The position numbers were made by a program, and so were the translations under genes. The notes under the pieces are model-generated. The model was not told where the DNA came from, did not search any database, and was given only the letters and a program-made list of their open reading frames with translations. 64,000 nucleotides of DNA, from positions 1 through 64,000 of the forward strand of contig JAJJLU010003471.1 of the NCBI GenBank assembly GCA_023807065.1, given 5' to 3'. This DNA is from Isotricha intestinalis. Lineage: Eukaryota > Ciliophora > Litostomatea > Vestibuliferida > Isotrichidae. Positions 32,776-43,528 of this stretch are shown here, piece after piece; position 1 is the first letter of the stretch, and every line of letters begins with the position of its first letter.

Positions 32776-33023
32776 AAAAATTAAATTAATTGTAATAATA
32801 TATTATTTAAATGAAAATATTTTTTAAATATAAATATTTTTATTTCATTAATATAATAATTCCTTTATTAAACACATAAATATATTATATATAAATACCA
32901 ATTAAAAACACCATTTAATTAAAAAATAAATTTTTTTGAAATTTCAACTTAAAAAATTAAGAAAAAAAAAAATGAATAATAAAAAAATTATATAAAAACA
33001 TCAAAACAAAAAAAAAATAAAAT

Positions 33024-33925
33024 TTACAAAACTCCAAAATGATTAATAGCATTACTAGGTCTTTGATAAAAATAATCTCCGATTTTTTTTTGAGGATAAA
33101 AAGGTTGATCATTTAAGAACTTTTCTTTTTTTTTATCTTCTCTATAAGAATAAAATTGATTTCCAGGATAAATACTAAAATATTCATTTTGATGATTAGT
33201 AGCTTTCCACGGATTAACATAAACAGGTCTTTTAGAATGTTTAAATTTCCATTCTTCTTCTTCTTTATCTTTTAAATATTTTTCTCTTTTTAAATTTTGT
33301 TTTTTAAAAGTTTCAATTAATTTTTCTCCAAAAACTCCTAATGAAGAAACACTTTTATTTTCTTTTAAATGATTATCAAAATAATCTCCAATCATTTTTT
33401 GAGGAAGCATATTTTTTTTATTTGGTAAATTAACACTTTTTTCATATGTTCTTGATACCATATTATTTACTCTATACTATATTATTTATTATATTATAAA
33501 ATTTTTTTTACTATTTCCCAATTATTCATTTCATATTCGTTGTTTAATTTTTTAAATTTTTCAAAATATCTATTTATTACATATGTTGGTTTCCATGGTT
33601 CTTGTTTTTCAAAAATTGAATTTGAAAAAATTTTTTTTTTCTTATTTGGATTTATTTTAAAAAATTTGTGACTGAATGATCTTTTTTTTGGATCCAGTCT
33701 TTCGTTATCCTATATTATTATATTCATTATATTTATTAAATTTATTTTATTATTTTTTACTGTTTGTGAGAATTTTTCATATGCTATTGATAATCTACTG
33801 TTAAAGTCGTTTGAAAAATCTTCTAATTCTGTTATTCTTCCTGTTTTGGGAATATATTTTCCTAAAGATTTATTAAAGTCTGTTGCAAATTGCTTTAGTT
33901 CTTCATCTCTTGAAGTTGTTGTCAT
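33024..33925 (-). CDS. Spliced hypothetical protein (about 271 aa, three exons)
   Basis: I join two separate minus-strand frames through two micro-introns. Exons are 33761-33925, 33512-33709 and 33024-33476, all phase 0, for 271 residues. The protein contains paired motifs: EPWKPTYVINRYF and VNPWKATNHQNEYF, and PQKMIGDYF and PQKKIGDYFYQR, suggesting internal duplication. Short Pro-Trp-Lys and Ile-Gly-Asp-Tyr repeats like these are common in microtubule-associated ciliary proteins, but I cannot name a family. The alternative is two genes, one ending at 33494 and one starting at 33461. The 32-bp gap would be too short for a promoter, which favours one gene. Confidence 0.6.
33477..33511 (-). other. 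Predicted 35-nt intron
   Basis: Phase 0, donor ATA|GTAAAA, acceptor AATATAG|TAT. It removes the TAA at 33494 and joins in frame to the Met at 33461. Splicing at the next AG (33472) would be out of frame. Confidence 0.5.
33710..33760 (-). other. Predicted 51-nt intron
   Basis: Phase 0, donor ACA|GTAAAA, acceptor ATAATATAG|GAT. It contains the in-frame TAG that ends the first frame. The 216-nt frame after it encodes coherent charged sequence including DNERLDPKKRSFSHKF. Confidence 0.65.
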
Positions 33926-34085
33926 TTTTTTTTTTTATTTTTTTTTTGAAAATTTTATTTTTTTTTTTTATTTGATTTGTTTTTTAATGGTTTCTTTATT
34001 TTATTTTTAATAATTATAAATATTTTGACATCTATTTAAATCCACATATCTATAATTATAAAAAATCAAAAAAGAATAAAAAGTA

Positions 34086-35822
34086 ATGAAAAATGTAAAA
34101 TTTAACAGAAAAGAAGAAACAAAAGGATTTTCTCCAGAATGGGAAAATAAAAAGAGACAATTTAGACAAAAATTTAAAATAAACAAAGAGAAATTGAATG
34201 AAAAAGACATTCTTCAAATAATGACATCATTAGAATTAGAAAAGAATGATACAATAGATGTAAAGGAACAATCAAAAAATTTATTAAATACATTAGATAG
34301 TAATAATGATGGATTAGTAGAAACAAGTGATTTAATTGAAGAAATAATGATAAGAAATTTAGACCAAATAGAAGATGAATTTACTACATTTTACAAAAAA
34401 ATAAATGAATATTTACATACTAAAAGTGAAGATATAATATTAAAATTAAAAAATTTACAAAAGAAAGAATGGATAAAAAATAATGGTGAATTAAATGAAA
34501 AAATAGAATCAATAATAACAATAATATCAGAAGAAAATTTATATGAAATTGAAAGTGATTTACAAAATATAGGAAAAGAAGGAGCAAATTTTATAGCAAA
34601 ATATTCTCAAGTAGAAGAAACAAATAGAGTAGAACAAGATCTACTTTCAGTAAGAGATTCTTTAAGAAAATATTCAGATAAAAATATAAATAATAATAAT
34701 AATTCTAATTCACAAACATATAGAAGAAGAAGTACAAATTTAACAAATTTAATTTCACCTTCAATAATAGCACAAATTTATGAACAAATGAAAAATATTG
34801 ATAATTGTGATTTTAATATATTTGAATTAGATAAAATTTTAGGTAAAAAAACATCAATATTTATATCTGAGGAAATATTAAGTAAATTTCCATTTATGAA
34901 TAATTTAATAATTCCAAATGAAACATATAAACGTTTTATAAATAAAATAGTATCAAATTACGATAGAATAAATGCAATATATCATAATGATTTGCATGCA
35001 GGTGATGTAATGCAAACATGTAATGTAATATTTACTAAAGGTAAATTAAAAGAAAAAATGAAATTAAATGATTTAGATATTTTTTGTATGTTAATAGCAT
35101 CTTTATGTCATGATTATAAACATCCAGGAACAAATAATTTATATCAAATAAATACAAGATCAAAATATGCTTTAAGATATAATGATAACTCAGTTTTAGA
35201 AATGTATCATTTAGCACAAAGTTTTAAAATATTACAAAAAGATGAATATAATATATTTATAAATTTTTCTCCTGAAGAATATCGTATTTGTAGAAGAAGA
35301 ATGATTGATGGTATTTTAGCAACAGATATGGCAAATCATCAAAAAATATTATCTGCTGTGAAAAATAAGATTGAAAGTTTTAATATAAAAAAAGGGAAAA
35401 ATATTGAGAAAATATTTGAAGAAACTAATATGATTAAATTATATGAAAATCAGCAATGTTTATTAAATATGATTATTCATACTTCTGATATTTCTAATCC
35501 TGGGAAACCAGATAAAATTTCTGCTGAATGGACTAAAAGAGTTTATGATGAATTTTTTGTTCAAGGTGATATGGAAAGAAAATTAGGTTTGGAAATTAGT
35601 AATTTTTGCGATAGAAATAATACTAATGTTAATAAAGCTATGATTGGTTTTATTAGTTTTGTTGTTGGTCCTACTATTGATACTTTAACTAATTTAATTC
35701 CTGAAGTTTCTGATTATAGTGATTATTGTAAAAGTAATTTGAGGAAACATAAAATTGCTGCTAAGAAAGATGATTATGCTAAGTTTGTTAAAGATAGAAA
35801 AAAAAAAAGAAAAAAGAAATAA
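34086..35822 (+). CDS. 3',5'-cyclic nucleotide phosphodiesterase (class I) with an N-terminal EF-hand
   Basis: A 578-residue protein. The catalytic HD-type domain spans about 285-560 with every hallmark: HNDLHAGDV (from His300), LCHDYKHPG (His342-Asp343), EMYHLAQ, LATDMANH, HTSDISNPGKP and EFFVQGDMERKLGL. It should hydrolyse cAMP and/or cGMP using two bound metals. Ahead of it lies DSNNDGLVETSD (residues 71-82), which fits an EF-hand loop with Asp at position 12, in a helical region. No GAF, PAS or membrane segment is present, so it is predicted soluble. It starts 160 bp from a divergent gene and lies 1.9 kb from the PKG stop on the same strand, suggesting shared pathway but not a transcript. 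Confidence 0.95.
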   Translation: MKNVKFNRKEETKGFSPEWENKKRQFRQKFKINKEKLNEKDILQIMTSLELEKNDTIDVKEQSKNLLNTLDSNNDGLVETSDLIEEIMIRNLDQIEDEFTTFYKKINEYLHTKSEDIILKLKNLQKKEWIKNNGELNEKIESIITIISEENLYEIESDLQNIGKEGANFIAKYSQVEETNRVEQDLLSVRDSLRKYSDKNINNNNNSNSQTYRRRSTNLTNLISPSIIAQIYEQMKNIDNCDFNIFELDKILGKKTSIFISEEILSKFPFMNNLIIPNETYKRFINKIVSNYDRINAIYHNDLHAGDVMQTCNVIFTKGKLKEKMKLNDLDIFCMLIASLCHDYKHPGTNNLYQINTRSKYALRYNDNSVLEMYHLAQSFKILQKDEYNIFINFSPEEYRICRRRMIDGILATDMANHQKILSAVKNKIESFNIKKGKNIEKIFEETNMIKLYENQQCLLNMIIHTSDISNPGKPDKISAEWTKRVYDEFFVQGDMERKLGLEISNFCDRNNTNVNKAMIGFISFVVGPTIDTLTNLIPEVSDYSDYCKSNLRKHKIAAKKDDYAKFVKDRKKKRKKK

Positions 35823-36553
35823 AAAGTTTAGTTTTTTTAACTATTTTATTCTTTTAATTCTTTTTTTTTGATAAGTGTAATTTATAATTGGATTTATAAA
35901 GTTAGGTTTTATATTTATTTTTTAAAATTTTTTTTATTATATTTAATTATTTTTGTTCTTTCTCAAAATGAAAAAAAGATAAAAATATTAAATTAAAACC
36001 TAATTAAAACAATAATATAAATTATTTAAAATGAAAAATATAATAATATTATTTATACTTTGGATATATTATTTATTATTCTTTTCATTTTGTTATTTTT
36101 ATTGATGATAATTTATTTAAAACTTGTTAACTTTTTCAATTTGGGTTAATTTTTTTATCCTTAATTACAAATATTTTCAATTTTATAAAAATAGAGAAAA
36201 TAAGTATTTAATACAAAAAGAAAAAAGTTCTGATTGCAAGGACATAACAAAAGAGGAGAAATTATCATTAAAATTCATGAAATAAATAATAAAATTAATA
36301 ATTATAATAATTTATATTGATTATACTTTTTATATATAAGTGAAGTATGGATATTTTATATATTTATTATTTTTTTTATGAATTTATATTATTTGGTTTT
36401 AAATTTTCTTTATATTAAAATAAAATTTTATTTAATGAATTTCAAATTTAAATTTGAACAAATTAATTGAAAGAAAAAGAATAAAAATAAAAATAAAAAA
36501 ATATAATTTTTAATTCTTAAATATAAGATAATTATTTTTTAAAATTAAAAGTA
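35823..36553. other. Long intergenic region with a possible relic exon
   Basis: The second-longest gap in the window (730 bp). It is mostly AT-only, but 36121-36285 is open in one plus frame (54 codons, no usable Met until its end) and includes a compositionally richer patch at 36228-36280 coding SSDCKDITKEEKLSLKFMK before TAA. The reverse strand of the same patch holds a 31-codon ATG frame. This may be an unspliced exon or a gene remnant. I cannot support either. Confidence 0.3.
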
Positions 36554-37588
36554 ATGTCATCAGAAAATACAACAACTCCAAAAAGTAATAAAATAATATC
36601 AACAGAAGATAAAACTCCAATAAAAGAAGAAAAAGAAGAAAATATATTTAATGAAATAAAAGATATAGATGAATATGTGAAAAATATTCCTTCAAAAGAT
36701 TTAATAAAAACAATTGAAAAATTAAAAGATATAAAAGATAATAAATTAGATGAATTAAATTATGAAGAAAATATATTAAATGAATACGAGAAAATAGAAA
36801 ATAAAAATAATGATAGTTTCTCAAAAACAGAAAATTTAAAAAAAGAAAAGAATTTATCTAAGAAAATAAATTTGCATAAAAATAAAAATGATAATATGAG
36901 TCAATCAGTTGAATATACAATTTTATATAGAGAACATGAAAAAAATTTAAATGAATTAAAAGAAGAATATAAAAATAAATTAAACAAAGAAATAGAATCA
37001 ATAGAAAATAATTTTCAAAAAGAAAGAAGTGAAATAATAGAAAATCATAGAATTAAAGTAAAAAATTTTGAAGAAGAAATATTCAAATATAAAATAGAAT
37101 TAAATAATTATGAAGTAGAAAATAATAAGAATATAATAAAAAGAGAAGAATATGAATTAATGTTAAATAAAATATATGATAAATATAAAGAAAAATATAA
37201 TATAAATAAAAAAGAAATAGAAAAATTAGAAAATAAAATAGAAAAAGAAAATTCAAAATTATTAAATAATGATAAAGCACCTTATAAATTTGAAATAAAT
37301 AATGAAACTTTACAAGAAAATAATTTATCAAATGAAATAGAAGATTTAATGAAAGAATTAAATGAAAAAAAAGAAAAAAATAATCAAATCTTTTTATTAT
37401 CAAAATTAAAATTAAAAATTAAAGAAAGACCTTCTCAAAGTTCAAATTATATTATTAAAACTGATGGATCTGAATATGATTATGATACTGATGAAATTGA
37501 TGAACTTTCTATTAGAGATATTCCTTCTTTAAATTTTCAACCTGTTAAAAAAATTCATTTTTTCAGAACTCATCAAGATATAAATTAA
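36554..37588 (+). CDS. Hypothetical coiled-coil protein
   Basis: A 344-residue protein. The first 100 residues are acidic and disordered, about 125-245 is coiled coil (HEKNLNELKEEYKNKLNKEIE), and the tail carries an Asp/Tyr/Glu patch (DGSEYDYDTDEIDEL) and a conserved-looking end DIPSLNFQPVKKIHFFRTH. No family is recognised. It converges with the dynein light-chain gene downstream. Confidence 0.6.
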   Translation: MSSENTTTPKSNKIISTEDKTPIKEEKEENIFNEIKDIDEYVKNIPSKDLIKTIEKLKDIKDNKLDELNYEENILNEYEKIENKNNDSFSKTENLKKEKNLSKKINLHKNKNDNMSQSVEYTILYREHEKNLNELKEEYKNKLNKEIESIENNFQKERSEIIENHRIKVKNFEEEIFKYKIELNNYEVENNKNIIKREEYELMLNKIYDKYKEKYNINKKEIEKLENKIEKENSKLLNNDKAPYKFEINNETLQENNLSNEIEDLMKELNEKKEKNNQIFLLSKLKLKIKERPSQSSNYIIKTDGSEYDYDTDEIDELSIRDIPSLNFQPVKKIHFFRTHQDIN

Positions 37589-37785
37589 TTTTTATTTTAT
37601 TATATATATAATTGGTTTTTTTATTGAAAATGAATAATAATGTTTTTTTTTTTTTTTACTGTTATTTTTTTAAATAAAATGATTTATTTTTTTGAAAAAA
37701 TTAAAACATATTTTATTAAATGAGGTTTTTTTTAAATAACATAAAAAAAACGAAAAAAAAAATATTTTTTTTTTCTAATTTTTTT

Positions 37786-38118
37786 TTAAGAAGCAATTCC
37801 AAAAACAGAAACGAAACAATGTAAAGTGTCATTTTCATATTTTTGGGTAACTGAACCATCAGTATTAGGATTCCATAAGCAAGTGGAACAATAATGAAGA
37901 TTAGAATCACCTTTTTGAAACATTGTTCCAGTAACAGCAAATTTAAATTTTTTTTGATTGTCATGAAGATAATTTATTACTTCTTCTACTATTCCATTTA
38001 ATAATGATTGAGCTTCTTTTTGTTCATATTCTTTTTCATCTAAATTTTTCTTTAATGTATCATCTACCATTGATGCTATATCTTCTTTTATATCTTGAAA
38101 TTTTGCTTCTTGTGACAT
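37786..38118 (-). CDS. DYNLT: Tctex1-type dynein light chain (DYNLT)
   Basis: A 110-residue protein matching the Tctex-1 fold from end to end. It has the N-terminal helix VDDTLKKNLDE, the second helix SLLNGIVEEVINYL, and strands KFKFAVTGTMFQKGD, LHYCSTCLWNPNTDGSV and LHCFVSVFGIAS. These light chains bind the intermediate chain of cytoplasmic or axonemal dynein and cargo adaptors. Length fits the family (about 110-115). It implies a cell with dynein motors and fits the ciliary content of the window. Confidence 0.95.
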   Translation of the reverse strand: MSQEAKFQDIKEDIASMVDDTLKKNLDEKEYEQKEAQSLLNGIVEEVINYLHDNQKKFKFAVTGTMFQKGDSNLHYCSTCLWNPNTDGSVTQKYENDTLHCFVSVFGIAS

Positions 38119-38640
38119 TTTTTTTTTTTATAAAATTCTTTTTATATATTTTTTTTTTGGATTTTGATTAATTTTTTTTTTGTATATTTAAATTTATTAT
38201 CTTATTTTATTTTCATTTTTATAATTATTTTAAGTTAAAAGTAGAAATTATATAAATTATTGTTTGAATTCACTTAAAATAATTAAAAAAAAATATGATA
38301 AAGATAATTATTAATATCTTTAAAGCTATTAATAATTCTACAATAAAATAAAATGGAAAAGTTTAAAGAATTTGATATTTTTAAGATTATAGAATATTAG
38401 TATAAACCATATTAATATTTAAAATAAATTTAATTTAAATTGTTAAAATGATATTTTATCTAATTTAAATAATCATTAAACTATATTTATTGTGTAAAAA
38501 ATCAAAAAAATCAGTTGTTTATACTTTAAAAAAACTAATCAAATTATATAAATAAATAATTATATTTTATTTATTCAAGAAATTCCAATAAATATATTTT
38601 TTTCTAACAATAAATATTTTTAAAAATTAAAAAAAAAATA
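38119..38640. other. Divergent intergenic region
   Basis: About 520 bp between the dynein light-chain start and the second giant membrane-protein gene. A 15-codon ATG frame at 38353 is too short to call. Nothing else stands out. Confidence 0.4.
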
Positions 38641-41600
38641 ATGACTGATTCATTAATATCAAATGAAGTTTTAAATATATATGCAAGTATTCAATCACAT
38701 TCTCCAGAAGCAAGTTTCTTTAATTATTTATCTGAATTATTTGAATTATCTAATATAATAATTGTAATTGATATTGTGTTTCATTATAAAAGAAATTTTA
38801 TAAATATAACATTTCCAATATATTTTCTTTCTCCTGTATTTTATTTAGAATTTTTTTTAAATCATTTTGTAAAAAAAAATTCAATAAATAATATATGTAA
38901 ATCTTTAGAAAAAGAAGATTATAAAAATGATCAAATTTTTTTAATTATATCAAAATATTTCAAAGATGAAATTTATTTTCAAAATTGTTTTTATAATGAT
39001 AAAAGTCTAAGACTTATAATTTTAATACTTATATTAATTTCATTTGCTGTACATTTAATAAATATTGATAACTTATTTATTTCATATTTAAAATATTTTT
39101 GTTCAATAATAATTTATTTTTTCTTAAAAACAATAAATTTAGTTGTAATAATTATTTTTAATAGAGAAATTATACTTCAATTAACTGATAATTATGATAA
39201 AATTGATTTAAACTATGTTTATGGTCTTTTTTATTTTGTTTTTTTTAAAATAATCTTTTTAACTTTCATGAGTTTATTTTATTTTTCTTTTTTTCAGAAT
39301 AAAACTAATTATTTACATAACCAACATTATTTATTACAAGAAATTTGTCTTCAAGAAATATCTTCTATATTAATAATATTAAGATTAAATATTAAATTTT
39401 CATTTGTTATTCAAACTCTTTGGTTATTTTTTGTATTTAATTTTTTCATTTTAAAAATCAAAGATATGATTTTAACAAATAATACTTCAAGATTATTTAA
39501 ATATTATCAAATGTCAAATATAATAATAATGTCAATTTTATTTGGAAGAATGATAAGTTTATTTGTGATAAAATTTAATAAAGATAAAAAAGTTTTTAAA
39601 ATTTTAGATTTTATAATAATAATATTATTTCTTCTAGTTTTTTCATATTTTATTTATGGTAAAAGATATAATTTTAATTTGGATGCAATAGATTCATATT
39701 TAAAGAAAAAAAATAATTTATTCTTTTATGGAATAGCACAAATATATGAACCAATAACTAGATTTTTTTTAATAAAATATAAACAAGGGAAAATATCAGG
39801 AAAAGAAAAAGAAATAGTTGATATATATATTCAATATTTTAAACAATTTCTTTTTAAAAATAGTTTTGATTTTTTTATCATAGGAGAATTAAAAGATAAA
39901 TTAATCCCTTTATTTGCAGGAAGAAAAACGAAAAATCCTTCAAATACTAATGATGATGAAAGAGAAAAAATAGTTTTTGATATATTAACATTTTTTATAA
40001 AATATTTTAAGAAAAAAATAAAAGATGATAAAAGTCCTTTTGAAAGAAAAGTGAATGAGTTATTAAATTATTATAAAATTCAGTTGTTTTTTATAATGGA
40101 TGATAAAACCTTTAGAGCACAATATTTTCTTCAAAATTTTCGTTATTCAAAAATATTTCCTTCAAGTCCTTTAATAGCAAAATGTATATTTAAATCAATA
40201 AGAACATCATTATTAGATTTAGAAAAAAAAAGCGAAGATAATTCAATGGGATTTATAATAATATTTCAGGAATTAAATAATGAATATTTAAATATCTTAA
40301 AATGTTTTAAAATAATAATAAATAATTTATCAGAAAATCAATATGAAATTTATAGAATAATTGATATTAGAAGTTTAAAAATAAAAAATTCATTAGATAA
40401 AATAATAGAAACAAATAAAATTGCTGATGATGTATATAAAATAAGAAATCAATCAGAATTTGATAAATTTCAATTAGTTGAAGAAATATTATTTAATGGA
40501 AATTCAGAAAAAAATTTTGATTATTATGATTATAATGCTTTAGATACTGTTGTTGAAAGAAATGATTCTTTTTTAATTTTATTTGAAAAAAATCAATTTA
40601 TAATTAAAAAAGCACCTTTACCTTTTTTTGAAAGAACAAAAAGAAAAACTAATAAATTAAAAGAAACAGATTTAAATTATATTTTTCCAAGTGAAATAAG
40701 TAAAAATCAAATGAAATTAATAAAAACACATTTATTGAAAGAAAGACATTATAAAATTGAAACTGTATTTGAAGATAATGAAGGTTATATTATTGGATGT
40801 AAATTATCTTTTTCAATGTTACCTACTTTTAAAGGGAAAATATTTATTACTTGTAAAATTGAAAATCAACATGATTATGAAATTCAAAATTATGCTTTAT
40901 GTGAAAAAGAAAATTTAATAATTAAATTTGGTATTTTTTTCAAAGAATATTTTGGTATTTCAAGTGAACAAACTTCTATTCATTTAATTAATTTATTTGG
41001 TATTAAAAATTATGTTTTAGATGGTAAAGACAAAACTTATTCTGTTAATTTTTCAAAAATGAATAAATTAATAAAAAAAAATTATGATAAATATTATGCT
41101 GGAACAGATATGAAATTTGAGGATAATTTAAATCAATTTAAAAGAATATTAGGAAATGAGAAGACATTTAATTTAGAAATAAAAGTTCGAAATAAATTTA
41201 AAAATATAAATGAAGATATATATTTATTACAATTTGTGATAAATGACTTGATAAAAAATTTTAAATTAAAAAAGCAATTATCTCAAAAATTTATGGAAGC
41301 ACAAACAGAAATGAATAATAATAATAATAATATATCAATAAGAGACACAGCGTCAGTTGCAAGTGCAATATCAACAAAATTACATAATGAAAATGCTTGG
41401 AATATAACTACTCAATCTAAAAAAAAACAAAAATCAGAATCTAATATTTTTTCCACTATTAGTTTTGGTTATAGTGTTTTTTTAATTGTTATGGCTATAA
41501 TTATTTGTATTTATACTAAAATTTATTCTAATGGTTTTAAAAATGATTATTTAAATATTTCTATATTTAGACAAAATAATATTGATTTTGTTTGGGGACA

Positions 41601-43323
41601 ATATTGTTTAAGTAATATTATCACTAAAAAAATTACAGGAGATCCTTATGATGATTTATTTAATTATTATTATTCTGTTATTGAAAATTTTAATATGAGT
41701 TTTTTCGAATTTTACTTAGAATTATTCCAAAATTCTACTCTTCTTTTTTTTGAATATTTACATCAATTTAAAGAACAATTTGGTCAATTAAGTTCAGGAA
41801 ATAAATTTTATAAAGTTTTATATATTAATTTCACTGTTTATTCTAAAAATGGAGAAAATCAAACTTTAACTTATTTTGAATCTTTTGATGAAATTTTTAG
41901 TTATTATTACTCTATTTCACAAAGTGTTTCTTCTATTGTTAGAATGCCTAAAATAAATTTTGAAGATATTCCTAAAAATTTAAATAAGATTGAAGAACCT
42001 CAAAAAAGTATTTTATCAATAATATATAATTATCATAAGTATATTAGTATTATTTATCAAGTTAATTATGATGGGAAAAAATATTTTGATTCTGCTTTTA
42101 AGAAATTTAGACTTATTATATATTTAATTTTTATTCTTTTTTTATGTGCTAATTTATTTGGTATTCTTATTATACTTCTATCAATAAATTTATCAACTAC
42201 TATTTTAAATATGACTACTAAAAATATTATTACTATCACTCATAAACAAGTAAAAATTCTTTTAAAAAAATTAAAATTTGCTAAACAATTATTATCAAAT
42301 GAAAAAAAACCTTCAATTATAACTGAAGAAATAAAAAAAGAATTTCATAAGAATAAAAAGAAGAAACAAAATAATAATAATAATAATTTTTTAGACAGTC
42401 CAAGTTCAGATAAGAATTTATTAGCAGTAAATAATCATAATAATCAACAAGAAGAAAATAATGATGATTATATTCCAGTAGTTGATTTAAGGAAAAAAAC
42501 AAAAAAATATTATTTTAAAATTTTTATTACTTCAATTCAAAATTTAATATTATCTTTATTATTATATATAATATTATTAGTAGTAGCATTTCCAATAATG
42601 AAGACTCATTTTACAAAAATAGGTGTTCAAAAAGATTTAACAGATTATATAGATGATTTAAATATATCTTTAATGAATTATTTAATAAAATCAAAATTTG
42701 CAATTTTATTTAATTCATCAGAAGGAATGGATAATTTAATATACGAAGAAACACATTATATATATAATAATTATTCTTCTTTTTCGAAGAAAATTCAAAA
42801 TAAAAAAACATATAAAAATTTAATAGAAAAAACAGGAGAAATTGGAGCTTGTGAAGAAATATTAGAAGGAATAAAAACTACAATATATTATAATTCAATA
42901 ATAAATATTTGTAAAGTTGAAAATTTATATATTGCAAGATATTCAAGTAAATTATCTGGTTTTTTAACTAAAACTAGAGAAATATATTTAAGCTTTATTG
43001 ATGAAAGAAATAATTCTAATATGGATGTTTATTATTATTCAAGTTATTCTTTTCAAACTTTAAATTTATTTGAATATATTTTTTATGTTACTTTTCTTGG
43101 TAATTTAGAAACCAATTATATTAAACCTGATTTAAAAATTATGATCAATCAACTTACTAATTTTATTCTTGTTATTTTTAGTATTATGATTGTTTTTCAA
43201 ATTTTTAATTATGTTCAAGGTTCTTTTATTATTTTAGATAAATTTGTTAGAACTATTGAAGTTTATGATGTTATTGGAAAGTTCTTTGAAAAAAAAGATG
43301 AGAATCAAGAAAAAAAAAATTAA
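38641..43323 (+). CDS. Giant multispanning sensor-like membrane protein (TmpB-like family), copy 2
   Basis: A 1560-residue paralogue of the gene at 10327-15000. They share LFELSNIIIVIDIVFHYKRNF near the N-terminus, DDKTFRAQYFLQNFRYSKIF, VVERNDSFLILFEKNQFIIK and ENAWNITTQ before the third membrane section. Membrane helices at about 940-962, 1157-1184, 1296-1323 and 1500-1527 reproduce the same spacing and enclose two large loops, here with several N-x-S/T glycosylation sites. A poly-Asn insert lies near residues 1240-1248. The loops probably face outside and the long N-terminal half the cytosol. A ligand-sensing role is inferred from architecture. No catalytic domain is visible. Confidence 0.75.
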   Translation: MTDSLISNEVLNIYASIQSHSPEASFFNYLSELFELSNIIIVIDIVFHYKRNFINITFPIYFLSPVFYLEFFLNHFVKKNSINNICKSLEKEDYKNDQIFLIISKYFKDEIYFQNCFYNDKSLRLIILILILISFAVHLINIDNLFISYLKYFCSIIIYFFLKTINLVVIIIFNREIILQLTDNYDKIDLNYVYGLFYFVFFKIIFLTFMSLFYFSFFQNKTNYLHNQHYLLQEICLQEISSILIILRLNIKFSFVIQTLWLFFVFNFFILKIKDMILTNNTSRLFKYYQMSNIIIMSILFGRMISLFVIKFNKDKKVFKILDFIIIILFLLVFSYFIYGKRYNFNLDAIDSYLKKKNNLFFYGIAQIYEPITRFFLIKYKQGKISGKEKEIVDIYIQYFKQFLFKNSFDFFIIGELKDKLIPLFAGRKTKNPSNTNDDEREKIVFDILTFFIKYFKKKIKDDKSPFERKVNELLNYYKIQLFFIMDDKTFRAQYFLQNFRYSKIFPSSPLIAKCIFKSIRTSLLDLEKKSEDNSMGFIIIFQELNNEYLNILKCFKIIINNLSENQYEIYRIIDIRSLKIKNSLDKIIETNKIADDVYKIRNQSEFDKFQLVEEILFNGNSEKNFDYYDYNALDTVVERNDSFLILFEKNQFIIKKAPLPFFERTKRKTNKLKETDLNYIFPSEISKNQMKLIKTHLLKERHYKIETVFEDNEGYIIGCKLSFSMLPTFKGKIFITCKIENQHDYEIQNYALCEKENLIIKFGIFFKEYFGISSEQTSIHLINLFGIKNYVLDGKDKTYSVNFSKMNKLIKKNYDKYYAGTDMKFEDNLNQFKRILGNEKTFNLEIKVRNKFKNINEDIYLLQFVINDLIKNFKLKKQLSQKFMEAQTEMNNNNNNISIRDTASVASAISTKLHNENAWNITTQSKKKQKSESNIFSTISFGYSVFLIVMAIIICIYTKIYSNGFKNDYLNISIFRQNNIDFVWGQYCLSNIITKKITGDPYDDLFNYYYSVIENFNMSFFEFYLELFQNSTLLFFEYLHQFKEQFGQLSSGNKFYKVLYINFTVYSKNGENQTLTYFESFDEIFSYYYSISQSVSSIVRMPKINFEDIPKNLNKIEEPQKSILSIIYNYHKYISIIYQVNYDGKKYFDSAFKKFRLIIYLIFILFLCANLFGILIILLSINLSTTILNMTTKNIITITHKQVKILLKKLKFAKQLLSNEKKPSIITEEIKKEFHKNKKKKQNNNNNNFLDSPSSDKNLLAVNNHNNQQEENNDDYIPVVDLRKKTKKYYFKIFITSIQNLILSLLLYIILLVVAFPIMKTHFTKIGVQKDLTDYIDDLNISLMNYLIKSKFAILFNSSEGMDNLIYEETHYIYNNYSSFSKKIQNKKTYKNLIEKTGEIGACEEILEGIKTTIYYNSIINICKVENLYIARYSSKLSGFLTKTREIYLSFIDERNNSNMDVYYYSSYSFQTLNLFEYIFYVTFLGNLETNYIKPDLKIMINQLTNFILVIFSIMIVFQIFNYVQGSFIILDKFVRTIEVYDVIGKFFEKKDENQEKKN

Positions 43324-43528
43324 CATAATAATTTTTGTATTTTTCATCTTAAATCATAGTATTTATTGCTTTGTTATTATTGTATATATATACTATTACT
43401 TAAATAATTATTTTCTTTTTTAAATATTTGAATGTTTTTTAGTTTAATAAATTTCTTATTTATTTTATAATTTTACTTATTTAAAAATAAAAAAATTTTT
43501 TAAATATATATGTTTATAATTATTATAA

